From assembly GCA_000980705.1 (NCBI GenBank), contig LBCK01000009.1, forward strand, positions 1 through 23,085: 23,085 bases of DNA, written 5' to 3'. Below the pieces are notes generated by a model that saw only the letters and a list, made by a program, of their open reading frames with translations, was not told the DNA's origin and ran no database searches. This document shows, in pieces, positions 16,582 through 23,085 of this stretch. Position 1 is the stretch's first letter; each line of letters opens with the position of its first letter. The translations under genes and the position numbers were made by a program. The stretch comes from Ruminococcus sp. UNK.MGS-30 (lineage in GTDB: Bacteria; Bacillota; Clostridia; Oscillospirales; Ruminococcaceae).

Positions 16582-17343
16582 TTATTTTTTCCTCCTTTTT
16601 TTCTTCTTTTTCTTTGATGCTGCCTTGCTTGAATTGCGAGATCCTTTTCCTGTAATGTAGTCTTTTCTATCTGGAATACTTGCCAGTGTTGTCAGACCAA
16701 GGTAGTTCTCGATATCTTCCTCTGACTTGATTGTATCATCCATCAGTGTGAGAAGGATAATAATACCTGCGGAAAGAACCAGACCAGCCAGTGCTCCGAT
16801 CAGCACATTCTTCTTTGTACTCGGACTTGTCTGGATTGTCGGCACTTCACCTTCTTCAATAATCTTCGGCGGTGTTACTTCCATCTTGTCTCCGATAAAG
16901 TCAGCTGATGTCTTTGCCAGCGTGTCAGCAATCTTCTTTGCCATCTCTGGATCTTTGTCTACTGCTGTAACGGAAAGAATACGTGTATCACTTGGATTCT
17001 CTACGGTGATACATTCCTTCAACTCTTTATATGTCATATCCAGATTTAGTTCATCTACTACGTCCTGCAATACCGTACGGCTTGTGATCAGGATATTGTA
17101 GTCTTTCGTCAACTGAGTACCGATCTGCAGATCAGCCAGTGAAGAAAGTGTGGTTTCCTTTGTGAGAACAAGCATCGTAGATGTTGCGCTGTAAACAGGT
17201 GTCATCAAAAGCTTTGTTGCTGCTCCGGCAATCACTGCTCCGGCCAATATAGCCGCAAGAATTACCAGAATGTGCTTTTTCAATGCGTAGAATAGTTCTC
17301 TGAGGTCAATCTCGACCTCGTCGTCATCATGCGTATTTCCCAT
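16582..17343 (-). CDS. cpsC: CpsC/Wzz-type chain-length regulator and kinase adaptor
   Basis: This 253-residue membrane protein has two transmembrane helices, at about residues 24-45 and 180-202. The outer loop has a Wzz fold (YSATSTMLVLTKE, then TRILSVTAVDKDPEMAKKIA). A proline-containing stretch (EGEVPTIQTSPS) precedes the second helix, as in polysaccharide co-polymerases. In Gram-positive systems this protein activates the separate CpsD kinase and sets chain length. The cytoplasmic end is strongly basic (KKKKKKRRKK), and its DNA also carries the ribosome binding site of cpsD. The start has AGGGGAG 6 nt upstream and lies 12 nt past cpsB. The gene is complete. Confidence 0.94.
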   Translation of the reverse strand: MGNTHDDDEVEIDLRELFYALKKHILVILAAILAGAVIAGAATKLLMTPVYSATSTMLVLTKETTLSSLADLQIGTQLTKDYNILITSRTVLQDVVDELNLDMTYKELKECITVENPSDTRILSVTAVDKDPEMAKKIADTLAKTSADFIGDKMEVTPPKIIEEGEVPTIQTSPSTKKNVLIGALAGLVLSAGIIILLTLMDDTIKSEEDIENYLGLTTLASIPDRKDYITGKGSRNSSKAASKKKKKKRRKK

Positions 17344-17355
17344 CTTTACTCCCCT

Positions 17356-18102
17356 TTATTTTATTATTTTGCCTTCTGCAATGCGAAGTGCATTCTCTTT
17401 TGTTATCTGTCTGAGGTAAGTACTGTCTAAATGCTTCCTCATCCAGCTCATTGCCTCTTTTGTATCAGGCATTCTGTTCCCGATATTGTGCATATCGGTT
17501 CCCATGAAATGGATATTCTTTTTTTTCAGATTATCCTTACACCAGCGTGCTGTCGAATCCTTCCAGTCACCGCTGACGGATCTGTAATTCATCTGGATCA
17601 ATGCTTCCAGGTCAATCAGTTCTTCTACACGCTTACCTTTTCTAAGACAGCGATACCGCTCTGCATGAGCAACTACCGGAGCATACCCTGCTCTTGACAG
17701 ATTCCTCACTGCTGTACATATCTCAGAATACGGTACTGAAGGCATAAACTCAACCAATACATAATTACTGTCTGCCAACGTAAGCAGTTTTCCCTCTTCA
17801 AGCAGACGTATAACACTATTAGAATAAAAAATCTCCTGTCCTGTCCAGATTCGAATTGGCTGTCTTCGCTTTATCTTTCCATCCGGACCTTTCACCGGAC
17901 GGTTTGCGCGACTCATCAGCTCATCCCGAAGCCGTCTCAACTTCTCCGGATCTCTGTTTGGAAACGCTTTGGAATAATGTGAAGTTGCAAACACATCTGT
18001 GATTCCCTGTCTTCTTGCCATAGAAAGCATATGAAGACTTTCTTTCATCGAAGACGCTCCATCATCAACTCCAGGCAAGATATGGCTATGTATATCAATC
18101 AT
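17356..18102 (-). CDS. cpsB: CpsB/CapC tyrosine-protein phosphatase (PHP family)
   Basis: This 248-residue manganese-dependent phosphatase removes phosphate from the CpsD tyrosine cluster. The PHP metal-binding motifs are visible: HSHILPGVDDG at residues 4-14, ATSHYS near 39-44, GQEIFY near 90, VVAHAERY near 142-149, and GTDMHN near 200-205. It is first in the EPS operon, behind a near-consensus sigma-A promoter and a leader of roughly 100 bases. The ATG at 18102 has an AAAGGAC site upstream. The length fits the family. The phosphatase role is known for the family, not shown here. Confidence 0.95.
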   Translation of the reverse strand: MIDIHSHILPGVDDGASSMKESLHMLSMARRQGITDVFATSHYSKAFPNRDPEKLRRLRDELMSRANRPVKGPDGKIKRRQPIRIWTGQEIFYSNSVIRLLEEGKLLTLADSNYVLVEFMPSVPYSEICTAVRNLSRAGYAPVVAHAERYRCLRKGKRVEELIDLEALIQMNYRSVSGDWKDSTARWCKDNLKKKNIHFMGTDMHNIGNRMPDTKEAMSWMRKHLDSTYLRQITKENALRIAEGKIIK

Positions 18103-18207
18103 CTTTAACTCGTCCTTTTACATAATGAAAGAGACACCTGAGATAAAAAATCTGTCCTGCCGTGCCTCCTTGTATCGTCTTATCTTATTGCCTTTAACAC
18201 CCAATTA

Positions 18208-18236
18208 ATGATATTTTATTTTTCTTTTACTGTCAA
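18208..18236 (-). promoter_or_regulatory. Sigma-A promoter of the EPS operon
   Basis: On the minus strand a perfect -35 box TTGACA (18231-18236 on plus, tgtcaa) is followed after exactly 17 nt by TATCAT (18208-18213). It points toward cpsB. The predicted start lies near 18201, leaving about 100 nt of leader that includes a stray AAGGAGG with no start codon nearby. An inverted repeat (18237-18271) abuts the -35 box. Confidence 0.85.
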
Positions 18237-18271
18237 GTTATTTTCATGCATATTTTTATGAACCTTATAAC
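18237..18271. promoter_or_regulatory. Inverted repeat next to the EPS promoter (operator or weak terminator)
   Basis: Nested inverted repeats GTTAT/ATAAC (18237-18241 with 18267-18271) and TTCAT/ATGAA (18243-18247 with 18258-18262) sit directly upstream of the -35 box and about 20 bases past the end of spoVAE. They could bind a regulator or help end the spoVAD-spoVAE transcript. The arms are short and AT-rich. Confidence 0.3.
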
Positions 18272-18289
18272 ATTATTGTGATTTCTTGT

Positions 18290-18646
18290 TTATTTCTTCA
18301 TTTTTGGTTCAAAAATCAATGAAGCCAGGTATCCGAAAATCAGTGCTGCACTGATCCCGGCTGCACTTGCCTTGAATCCCCCCAGGAAAATTCCTAGGAA
18401 TCCATTTTTATCAACAGCTTCCTTCACACCTTTCCACAGGACATTTCCGAATCCAAGAAGTGGAACGCTTGCACCTGCTCCTGCAAATTTCACAAATGGT
18501 TCGTATACCCCGATAAATCCAAGCACTGCGCCTGTACAGACGAGTAATACCATAACACGTCCCGGCATCAGCTTTGTTCTGTCCAGAAGAATCTGCACTG
18601 CAGCACAGATGAGACCTCCAATTAAAAATGCTTTTATATAATCCAT
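18290..18646 (-). CDS. spoVAE: Stage V sporulation protein AE (SpoVAE)
   Basis: This 118-residue membrane protein of the SpoVA channel takes part in dipicolinic acid uptake into the forespore and release at germination. It has three or four hydrophobic helices and the family's conserved glycine-rich blocks: AFLIGGLICAAVQILLDRT near residues 5-24, FAGAGASVPLLGFGNVL near 54-70, and a terminal GFKASAAGISAALIFGYLASL. I start at the ATG at 18646 because an AAAGGAA site lies just upstream; a GTG 30 bases earlier is less likely. It lies 73 bases after spoVAD on the same strand and is probably co-transcribed. Complete. Confidence 0.93.
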   Translation of the reverse strand: MDYIKAFLIGGLICAAVQILLDRTKLMPGRVMVLLVCTGAVLGFIGVYEPFVKFAGAGASVPLLGFGNVLWKGVKEAVDKNGFLGIFLGGFKASAAGISAALIFGYLASLIFEPKMKK

Positions 18647-18719
18647 TTTTCTATTCCTTTTCTGTTTTTTTAACACATACTTAGCGTCTTTTTTACTTCT
18701 TCCTATTATAATAAGATTT

Positions 18720-19832
18720 TCAACAGTGCTCGATCATAATTGCGTGTGCAATCCCCGGCACACTTGCTCCTTCATTGAAGCTGACCGTTGACATCAATGC
18801 ACCGGTTGGCACAAAGAGTATCTTTTTCCATTCTCCGTTCTCAACCTTTGGCAGAATATAAGAAGCCAGTGTTGACGCTGCGCATCCACAGCCGCTTCCG
18901 CCGGCATGTGTATCCTGTGTCTCCTGATCAAAGATAGTCATTCCACAATCCATATGCTTTTTTCTGATGTCATATCCTCTGCTTTTCATCAGGTCAAAAA
19001 GTATAGACTGACCAATGTATCCAAGATCACCTGTTATGATCTGATCGTAATTCTCCTGAGTTCGTCCAAGATCCTGGAAATTGCGGTAGATGGTATCGGT
19101 TGCAGCCGGAGCCATACATGCCCCCATATTCTGTGAATCTTTCAATCCAAAGTCCACGATCTTCCCTATCGTAACGCCGGTGATCCGAATATGCCGGAAC
19201 TGGGATTTTCTTTGATGTTGATTATCGGAATGTATTTTATTCAGATGGCTTCCTACAAGGAAAGCCCCGCTGGCTGTCACGGTCCAGTGTGCGGAAAGTG
19301 GTCTTTGGTTCGCATATCCTAACGGAAATCGAAATTCTTTCTCTGCACTTCCGAAATGGCTGGATGTTACTGCCAGCATGTAATCTCCGTATCCTGCTGC
19401 CACACTCATTGCTGCTAATGCCAATGCTTCTCCTGATGTGGAACATGCGCCATACAGGCCGAATATGGGAATCTGCAGATCTTCAACGCCCATAGAAGTT
19501 GCAATCCCTTGTCTGAGAAGATCTCCTCCAAAGAGATAACGCACAGACTTCGGATCCACATGCGACTTTCCCAGTGCCAGTACGCAGGCTTCCTTCTGCA
19601 TATTGCTTTCGGCTTCCTCCCAGGTCTCTGCTCCAAACAGGTCATCCTCATTTGTCAGATCAAAGCATTTTCCAAGTGGCCCCTGAGCTTCTTTGCTTCC
19701 AGCAACTGATGCTGCGCTTAGAAGATAAGGCGCTTTTGTGAATACAATGCTCTGTGCTCCACGAAGCTGGGACAGATGAAAAGGACCACACTCTGATTCA
19801 ACTGCCCGGTTTTTGTTTCCCGTATCATTCAT
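18720..19832 (-). CDS. spoVAD: Stage V sporulation protein AD (SpoVAD)
   Basis: This 370-residue protein has a thiolase/ketosynthase-like fold. In Bacillus it binds dipicolinic acid as part of the SpoVA complex in the spore inner membrane. Seen here are the family start (SIVFTKAPYLLSAASVAG), FGLYGACSTSGEALAL near residues 122-137 with the cysteine at the thiolase-like position, SSHFGSAEKEFRFPL near 156, ITGDLGYIG near 267, THAGGSGCGCAASTLASYIL near 310-329 and PTGALMS near 343. The ATG at 19832 has GAGG 7 nt upstream. It is transcribed away from spoVAC, although the three genes are usually in one line. A sigma-G-like promoter lies upstream. The gene is complete. Confidence 0.96.
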   Translation of the reverse strand: MNDTGNKNRAVESECGPFHLSQLRGAQSIVFTKAPYLLSAASVAGSKEAQGPLGKCFDLTNEDDLFGAETWEEAESNMQKEACVLALGKSHVDPKSVRYLFGGDLLRQGIATSMGVEDLQIPIFGLYGACSTSGEALALAAMSVAAGYGDYMLAVTSSHFGSAEKEFRFPLGYANQRPLSAHWTVTASGAFLVGSHLNKIHSDNQHQRKSQFRHIRITGVTIGKIVDFGLKDSQNMGACMAPAATDTIYRNFQDLGRTQENYDQIITGDLGYIGQSILFDLMKSRGYDIRKKHMDCGMTIFDQETQDTHAGGSGCGCAASTLASYILPKVENGEWKKILFVPTGALMSTVSFNEGASVPGIAHAIMIEHC

Positions 19833-19872
19833 ATCATTTCCTCATTTCTGATGTTTCATTATTTATTTTTAA

Positions 19873-19902
19873 GGATATTATTTTCATTTTTGTGAAAAAC
19901 TA
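19873..19902 (+). promoter_or_regulatory. Candidate sigma-G promoter of spoVAC
   Basis: GGATA (19873-19877), an 18-nt spacer and AAAACTA (19896-19902) resemble the forespore sigma-G pattern (GHATR-N18-CATNMTA), matching 4/5 and 5/7 positions. A start near 19909 would give a short leader before the AAGAAGGGA site. The region is AT-rich, so chance matches are possible. Confidence 0.45.
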
Positions 19903-19905
19903 TGT
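19876..19905 (-). promoter_or_regulatory. Candidate sigma-G promoter of spoVAD
   Basis: On the minus strand ACATA (19901-19905) is followed by 18 nt and AATAATA (19876-19882), matching 4/5 and 6/7 of the sigma-G pattern. It overlaps the spoVAC promoter almost completely and faces the other way. A start near 19869 would leave a leader of about 37 bases before spoVAD. Confidence 0.45.
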
Positions 19906-19942
19906 GTAGAATTTGAAAACAAAAAAGAAGGGATTTTCATTT

Positions 19943-20401
19943 ATGGACAAAATAGAACAATTGAAGCAACAGAAGCAATATGAAGCCTATGTCAAAAAGA
20001 AAACACCACAGCACAATGTGTGGTTCAACATGATGAAGGCATTCTTCCTTGGTGGAACGATCTGCCTAATTGGACAATGTATTTATCATTTCTGTGAATT
20101 GAAAAAACTTTCCCCGGATGACTGCAGCAGCTGGACTTCTATTCTGCTCATTCTTCTGAGTATCCTTCTCACCGGTACCGGAATTTATCCACTGCTTGCC
20201 AAATGGGGCGGTGCCGGTGCGCTTGTTCCGATTACCGGCTTTGCCAACTCTGTTGCTGCACCTGCAATTGAATATAAGAAGGAGGGGCAGGTTTTTGGTA
20301 TTGGTTGTAAGATCTTCACGATTGCCGGACCGGTGATCCTGTATGGAATTGTGACAAGTTGGGCGCTTGGAGTTGTATATTGGGTATGGACATTGATGTG
20401 A
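19943..20401 (+). CDS. spoVAC: Stage V sporulation protein AC (SpoVAC)
   Basis: This 152-residue membrane component of the SpoVA channel is a mechanosensitive-type protein for dipicolinic acid movement in Bacillus. The polar N-terminus (residues 1-30) is followed by AFFLGGTICLIGQCIYHF, a second helix near 65-84, the conserved KWGGAGALVPITGFANSVAAPAIE block near 91-114, and terminal helices with GPVILYG. I start at the ATG at 19943, which has AAGAAGGGA 9 nt upstream; a TTG 30 bases earlier is unlikely. It stands alone on the plus strand, divergent from spoVAD and convergent with nspC, and ends at a strong terminator. Complete. Confidence 0.95.
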   Translation: MDKIEQLKQQKQYEAYVKKKTPQHNVWFNMMKAFFLGGTICLIGQCIYHFCELKKLSPDDCSSWTSILLILLSILLTGTGIYPLLAKWGGAGALVPITGFANSVAAPAIEYKKEGQVFGIGCKIFTIAGPVILYGIVTSWALGVVYWVWTLM

Positions 20402-20426
20402 AACAAGAAATGTGTTAGATAAATGT

Positions 20427-20457
20427 ATTAGGAAGTCGTTACTCACGGCTTCCTAAT
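20427..20457. terminator. Bidirectional terminator between spoVAC and nspC
   Basis: A 12-bp stem pairs 20427-20438 with 20446-20457 (one G-U pair) around a 7-nt loop, and ctttcttt follows on the plus strand. It lies 26 bases after the spoVAC stop. The right arm is inside the last codons of nspC, whose stop codon begins in the loop. Confidence 0.75.
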
Positions 20458-21656
20458 CTTTCTTTAAAATCTGTATAATCAAATGCGGTTAGCTGCTGCA
20501 TGGTTCTGTCAGCATGTCTGATCCAGATATCCGGTAATGGCATCCCATTAAATGTATTATTTTTGCAAGTCGTATAAATCGCCATATCTCCAAACAGAAG
20601 CAGATCTCCGTATTCCGGTAATTTGCTTAATTTATAGTCTCCGATCACATCCCCTGACAGGCAGGTTGGGCCTCCAAGTCGGACTGTAATCCCACTATCT
20701 GTTGTCTCATCCGATGCTCCAAGAAGCGGTGGGCGATAAGGCATTTCCAGTACATCCGGCATATGGCAGGCGGCGCTGGCATCTACGATTGCAATCTGTG
20801 TGTCTCCATTTTTCAGAACATCCAGCACACTGGTCAGCAGAAATCCTGCATTCAATGCCCAGGCTTCTCCCGGCTCCAGATAAACCTCAACCTTCCATTC
20901 TTCCTGTGCCATTTGAATACATCGCTCTAGTCGCTCAATATCATATCCTGGTCTTGTAATATGATGACCACCGCCAAAATTGATCCATTTCACTTTGGTG
21001 ATCAAATCACCGAACTGTTTCTTTACGGAAGCAAGGGTTGTCTCCAGATCATCCGAGTCCTGCTCACAGAGGGTATGGAAATGAACCCCATCCAAAAGTT
21101 CCATCAACTCCGGATTCTTCACAATTGCTTCATCCCACTGTACTCTTGTTGTACCCATGCGGCTTCCCGGTGCACAAGGGTCATAAATCTCATGTCCCTC
21201 CTGGGTAGAGCATTCCGGATTGATCCTGAGTCCCACGCTTTTTCCTGCCTCTTTCGCCATTCTTCCAAAGCGAAGAAGCTGGGACGGAGAATTAAATACA
21301 ATATGATCGGCATACTGAAGAAGTTCCTCGAATTCATCCGCCCGGTAACCTGCACAGAATACATGAACTTCTTTTCCCGGCATTTCCTCTGCCCCTAATC
21401 TTGCCTCATACAATCCACTGGCCTCTGTACCCGCCAGATACGGTTCAAAAAAAGGATAACAATCATAATTACTGAATGCTTTCTGTGCCAGAAGCATCTT
21501 ACATCCTGTTTGTTCTGCTACTTCACCGAGCAGTTTTGCGTTTTCTATAAGTGCTTTTTCATCCAGTATATAACAAGGTGTTTTGATGTTCTGAAATTCC
21601 GGCGGAATAATTCCGCCGGTGGCTGTAAATGGTGCTCTTTTATCTAATCTTTCCAT
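20439..21656 (-). CDS. nspC: Carboxynorspermidine/carboxyspermidine decarboxylase
   Basis: This 405-residue PLP enzyme of the alanine racemase-like fold (group IV decarboxylase) removes CO2 from carboxyspermidine or carboxynorspermidine as the last step to spermidine or norspermidine. Seen here are TPCYILDE near residues 26-33, the PLP lysine (LLAQKAF, K59), HFHTLCE near 192, FGGGHHITRPGYD near 224-236, the phosphate-binding region EPGEAW near 257, and GGPTCLSGDVIG near 333-344 with the catalytic Cys and Asp. Its ATG overlaps the TGA of the upstream dehydrogenase (TGATG), and there is no clear ribosome binding site, so it is probably translated by coupling. The gene is complete and normal in length. 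Confidence 0.95.
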   Translation of the reverse strand: MERLDKRAPFTATGGIIPPEFQNIKTPCYILDEKALIENAKLLGEVAEQTGCKMLLAQKAFSNYDCYPFFEPYLAGTEASGLYEARLGAEEMPGKEVHVFCAGYRADEFEELLQYADHIVFNSPSQLLRFGRMAKEAGKSVGLRINPECSTQEGHEIYDPCAPGSRMGTTRVQWDEAIVKNPELMELLDGVHFHTLCEQDSDDLETTLASVKKQFGDLITKVKWINFGGGHHITRPGYDIERLERCIQMAQEEWKVEVYLEPGEAWALNAGFLLTSVLDVLKNGDTQIAIVDASAACHMPDVLEMPYRPPLLGASDETTDSGITVRLGGPTCLSGDVIGDYKLSKLPEYGDLLLFGDMAIYTTCKNNTFNGMPLPDIWIRHADRTMQQLTAFDYTDFKERLGSRE

Positions 21657-22915
21657 CAGTCTACCAACTTCGGATCATGATTTTCACTGCGCGGCAGACC
21701 ATAACGGTCAAGTGCATCCAGGAACGGATCCGGATCAAATTCTTCTACAGTATATACACCCGGTCTGATCCATTTTCCAGTCAGCATCATCAATGCTCCG
21801 CACATTGCCGGAACACCTGTTGTATAACTGATTGCCTGGCTTCCGACCTCATGGTAGCATTCCTGATGATCGCATACGTTATAGATATAGTAAGTCTTCT
21901 CTTTTCCATCTTTTACACCGGTAAAAATACAGCCGATATTTGTTTTTCCTTTTGTGCGTGGACCAAGACTTGCCGGATCCGGAAGAAGTTCTTTCAGGAA
22001 CTGGATCGGAACGATTTCCTGTCCATTGTACTGGATCGGTGTTGTAGAAAGCATTCCCACATCCTCAAGACAACGCATATGATCCAGGTAGCTTTGTCCA
22101 AAAGTCATAAAGAAACGAATACGTTTCACACCTGGAATTGTTTTTGCAAGAGACTCTATTTCCTCATGGTGAAGCAGATACATGTCCTTGTCTCCAACCT
22201 GATCAAAGTTGTATTCTCTCTTAATATCCATCGGCGGGATTTCTACCCAATGTCCATTTTCCCAGTAACTTCCCGGTGCACTTACTTCACGAAGATTGAT
22301 TTCCGGATTAAAGTTTGTCGCAAATGCATATCCATGATCACCACCATTGCAGTCCAGAATGTCAATGGTATCAATCTGATCAAATTCATGTTTTAATGCA
22401 TATGCACAATATGCCTGTGTGACACCCGGGTCAAATCCGCATCCAAGCAGTGCTGTAAGACCTGCATCTTCAAATTTTTTGCGGTATGCCCACTGCCAGG
22501 AATAATCAAAATATGCTGAAAATCCTTCTTCTTTACAGCGTTTTTCGTAAATTGCACGCCACTTCGGATCATTCGTATCTTCCGGCTCGTAGTTTGCTGT
22601 ATCCATATAGTTTACGCCACATGCCAGACATGCATCCATAATCGTCAGATCCTGATATGGAAGCGCAATGTTCATTACCAGATCCGGTTTGTAATCATTG
22701 ATCAGTTCGATCAGCTGATCCACATCGTCTGCATCAACCTTGGCTGTCGTAAGAACTGTTTTTGTCTTTCCTTTCAGCTTTTCTGCAAGTGCATCACATT
22801 TTTCCTTTGTACGGCTTGCGATACAAAGTTCTGTGAAGACCTCATCTGCCTGACAACATTTCTGAATTGCTACACTGGCTACTCCTCCGCAGCCGATTAC
22901 AAGTACTCTGCTCAT
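21656..22915 (-). CDS. Carboxynorspermidine/carboxyspermidine dehydrogenase (saccharopine dehydrogenase family)
   Basis: This 419-residue NADPH-dependent enzyme condenses aspartate semialdehyde with a diamine (putrescine or diaminopropane) and reduces the product to carboxyspermidine or carboxynorspermidine. The Rossmann loop is at the N-terminus (VLVIGCGGVASVAIQKC, residues 4-20). Further blocks are NIALPYQDLTIMDAC near 82, GVNYMDTANYE near 99, GLTALLGCGFDPGVTQAY near 153-170, DCNGGDHGYAFATNFNPE near 190, and GVPAMCGALMMLTG near 375. I start at the ATG at 22915 because AGGAG lies 7 nt before it; the frame is open further upstream without a site. It lies between agmatinase and nspC in one operon, which fits the non-SAM spermidine pathway. 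Complete. Confidence 0.95.
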   Translation of the reverse strand: MSRVLVIGCGGVASVAIQKCCQADEVFTELCIASRTKEKCDALAEKLKGKTKTVLTTAKVDADDVDQLIELINDYKPDLVMNIALPYQDLTIMDACLACGVNYMDTANYEPEDTNDPKWRAIYEKRCKEEGFSAYFDYSWQWAYRKKFEDAGLTALLGCGFDPGVTQAYCAYALKHEFDQIDTIDILDCNGGDHGYAFATNFNPEINLREVSAPGSYWENGHWVEIPPMDIKREYNFDQVGDKDMYLLHHEEIESLAKTIPGVKRIRFFMTFGQSYLDHMRCLEDVGMLSTTPIQYNGQEIVPIQFLKELLPDPASLGPRTKGKTNIGCIFTGVKDGKEKTYYIYNVCDHQECYHEVGSQAISYTTGVPAMCGALMMLTGKWIRPGVYTVEEFDPDPFLDALDRYGLPRSENHDPKLVD

Positions 22916-22976
22916 AACTCTTCTCCTTTTCTTCAACAGTTGTATATTTATAATTGCTCTCTTATAAGTTGCCGGT

Positions 22977-23085
22977 TTATTTTGCAATTGCAAGAAGCAG
23001 TTCACGAAGAACCTTACATGCTGTTGCGGTTGAGACACCACTTGCATCCAGCATAGGGGCAAGTTCATTCACATCCGCTCCTACT
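22977..23085 (-). CDS. speB: Agmatinase, C-terminal end (partial)
   Basis: The last 36 codons of a minus-strand gene run off the right edge of the window. They read GADVNELAP, then a short segment to DASGVSTATACKVLRELLLA and a stop at 22977. This matches the end of bacterial agmatinases and other ureohydrolases, which typically finish GADVNEL-P-YD-SGVTA--A-K-LRELL. Agmatinase turns agmatine into putrescine and urea. It lies 61 bases before the dehydrogenase on the same strand, so it probably supplies the diamine for that enzyme. The metal-binding motifs lie outside the window, so a related ureohydrolase is not fully excluded. Confidence 0.8.
   Translation of the reverse strand, partial: VGADVNELAPMLDASGVSTATACKVLRELLLAIAK

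Noticed and set aside
16727..17101. 124-codon open frame on the plus strand
   Set aside because: It is antisense to cpsC, whose Wzz motifs are clear on the other strand.
21629..22396. 255-codon open frame on the plus strand
   Set aside because: It lies antisense to the complete dehydrogenase gene and has no ribosome binding site or recognisable motif.
1..23085. CRISPR arrays, tRNA, rRNA and riboswitches
   Set aside because: No regularly spaced repeats, cloverleaf-like sequences or known riboswitch patterns were noticed, though I could not run covariance models.

Overview
The window looks like a chromosomal segment of a spore-forming, low-to-moderate GC Firmicute, most likely a Lachnospiraceae-type gut Clostridium (Blautia/Dorea/Mediterraneibacter-like). 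This is inferred from the SpoVA spore proteins, the Gram-positive CpsB/C/D exopolysaccharide regulators, the agmatinase plus carboxyspermidine-type polyamine genes, and strong AGGAGG ribosome binding sites. No RNA gene, CRISPR array or intact insertion sequence was seen.

Layout. (1) 1-665: a plus-strand six-helix membrane protein of unknown role, closed by a 14-bp stem terminator that overlaps its last codons. (2) 690-1961: a decayed islet on the minus strand. It holds a 3' scrap of an Rpn-type nuclease gene, the C-terminal tail of a SNF2 helicase, and an Rpn-family PD-(D/E)XK nuclease gene interrupted by one in-frame amber codon. (3) 1962-2613: no gene; it contains a strong 22-nt-arm hairpin. 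(4) 2614-18102: a minus-strand exopolysaccharide (EPS/capsule) locus of about 15.5 kb. It starts from a near-consensus sigma-A promoter (TTGACA-N17-TATCAT). In order of transcription it encodes CpsB phosphatase, CpsC chain-length regulator, CpsD kinase, the initiating sugar-phosphate transferase, a GT4 glycosyltransferase (frameshifted), a hexapeptide acetyltransferase, a GT4, a polymerase/ligase-like membrane protein, a chimeric remnant of an acetyltransferase fused to a glycosyltransferase, two more glycosyltransferases, a Wzy-like polymerase (frameshifted), a Wzx flippase and an acyltransferase-3 protein (frameshifted). (5) 18290-20401: the spoVA genes in a divergent arrangement, spoVAD-spoVAE on minus and spoVAC on plus, with overlapping face-to-face sigma-G-like promoters. 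(6) 20439-23085: a minus-strand polyamine operon with the agmatinase 3' end (cut by the window edge), a carboxynorspermidine/carboxyspermidine dehydrogenase, and nspC.

How the genes work together. Agmatinase makes putrescine, and the dehydrogenase and decarboxylase convert it to spermidine through a carboxylated intermediate, without S-adenosylmethionine decarboxylase. The SpoVA proteins move dipicolinic acid in the forespore and spore. The EPS locus has the parts of a Wzx/Wzy pathway: initiation, glycosyl transfer, acyl decoration, flipping, polymerisation, and control by the CpsBCD phosphorelay.

The most notable result is the density of lesions in the EPS locus. Three genes would be full length if one base were restored, a fourth glycosyltransferase remnant carries the same kind of lesion, and one acetyltransferase/glycosyltransferase pair has been fused by a deletion. 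The spore, polyamine and cpsBCD genes around them are intact. Whether this is real decay, homopolymer phase variation or sequencing error cannot be decided from the sequence alone. I did not find a clearly new biological system.
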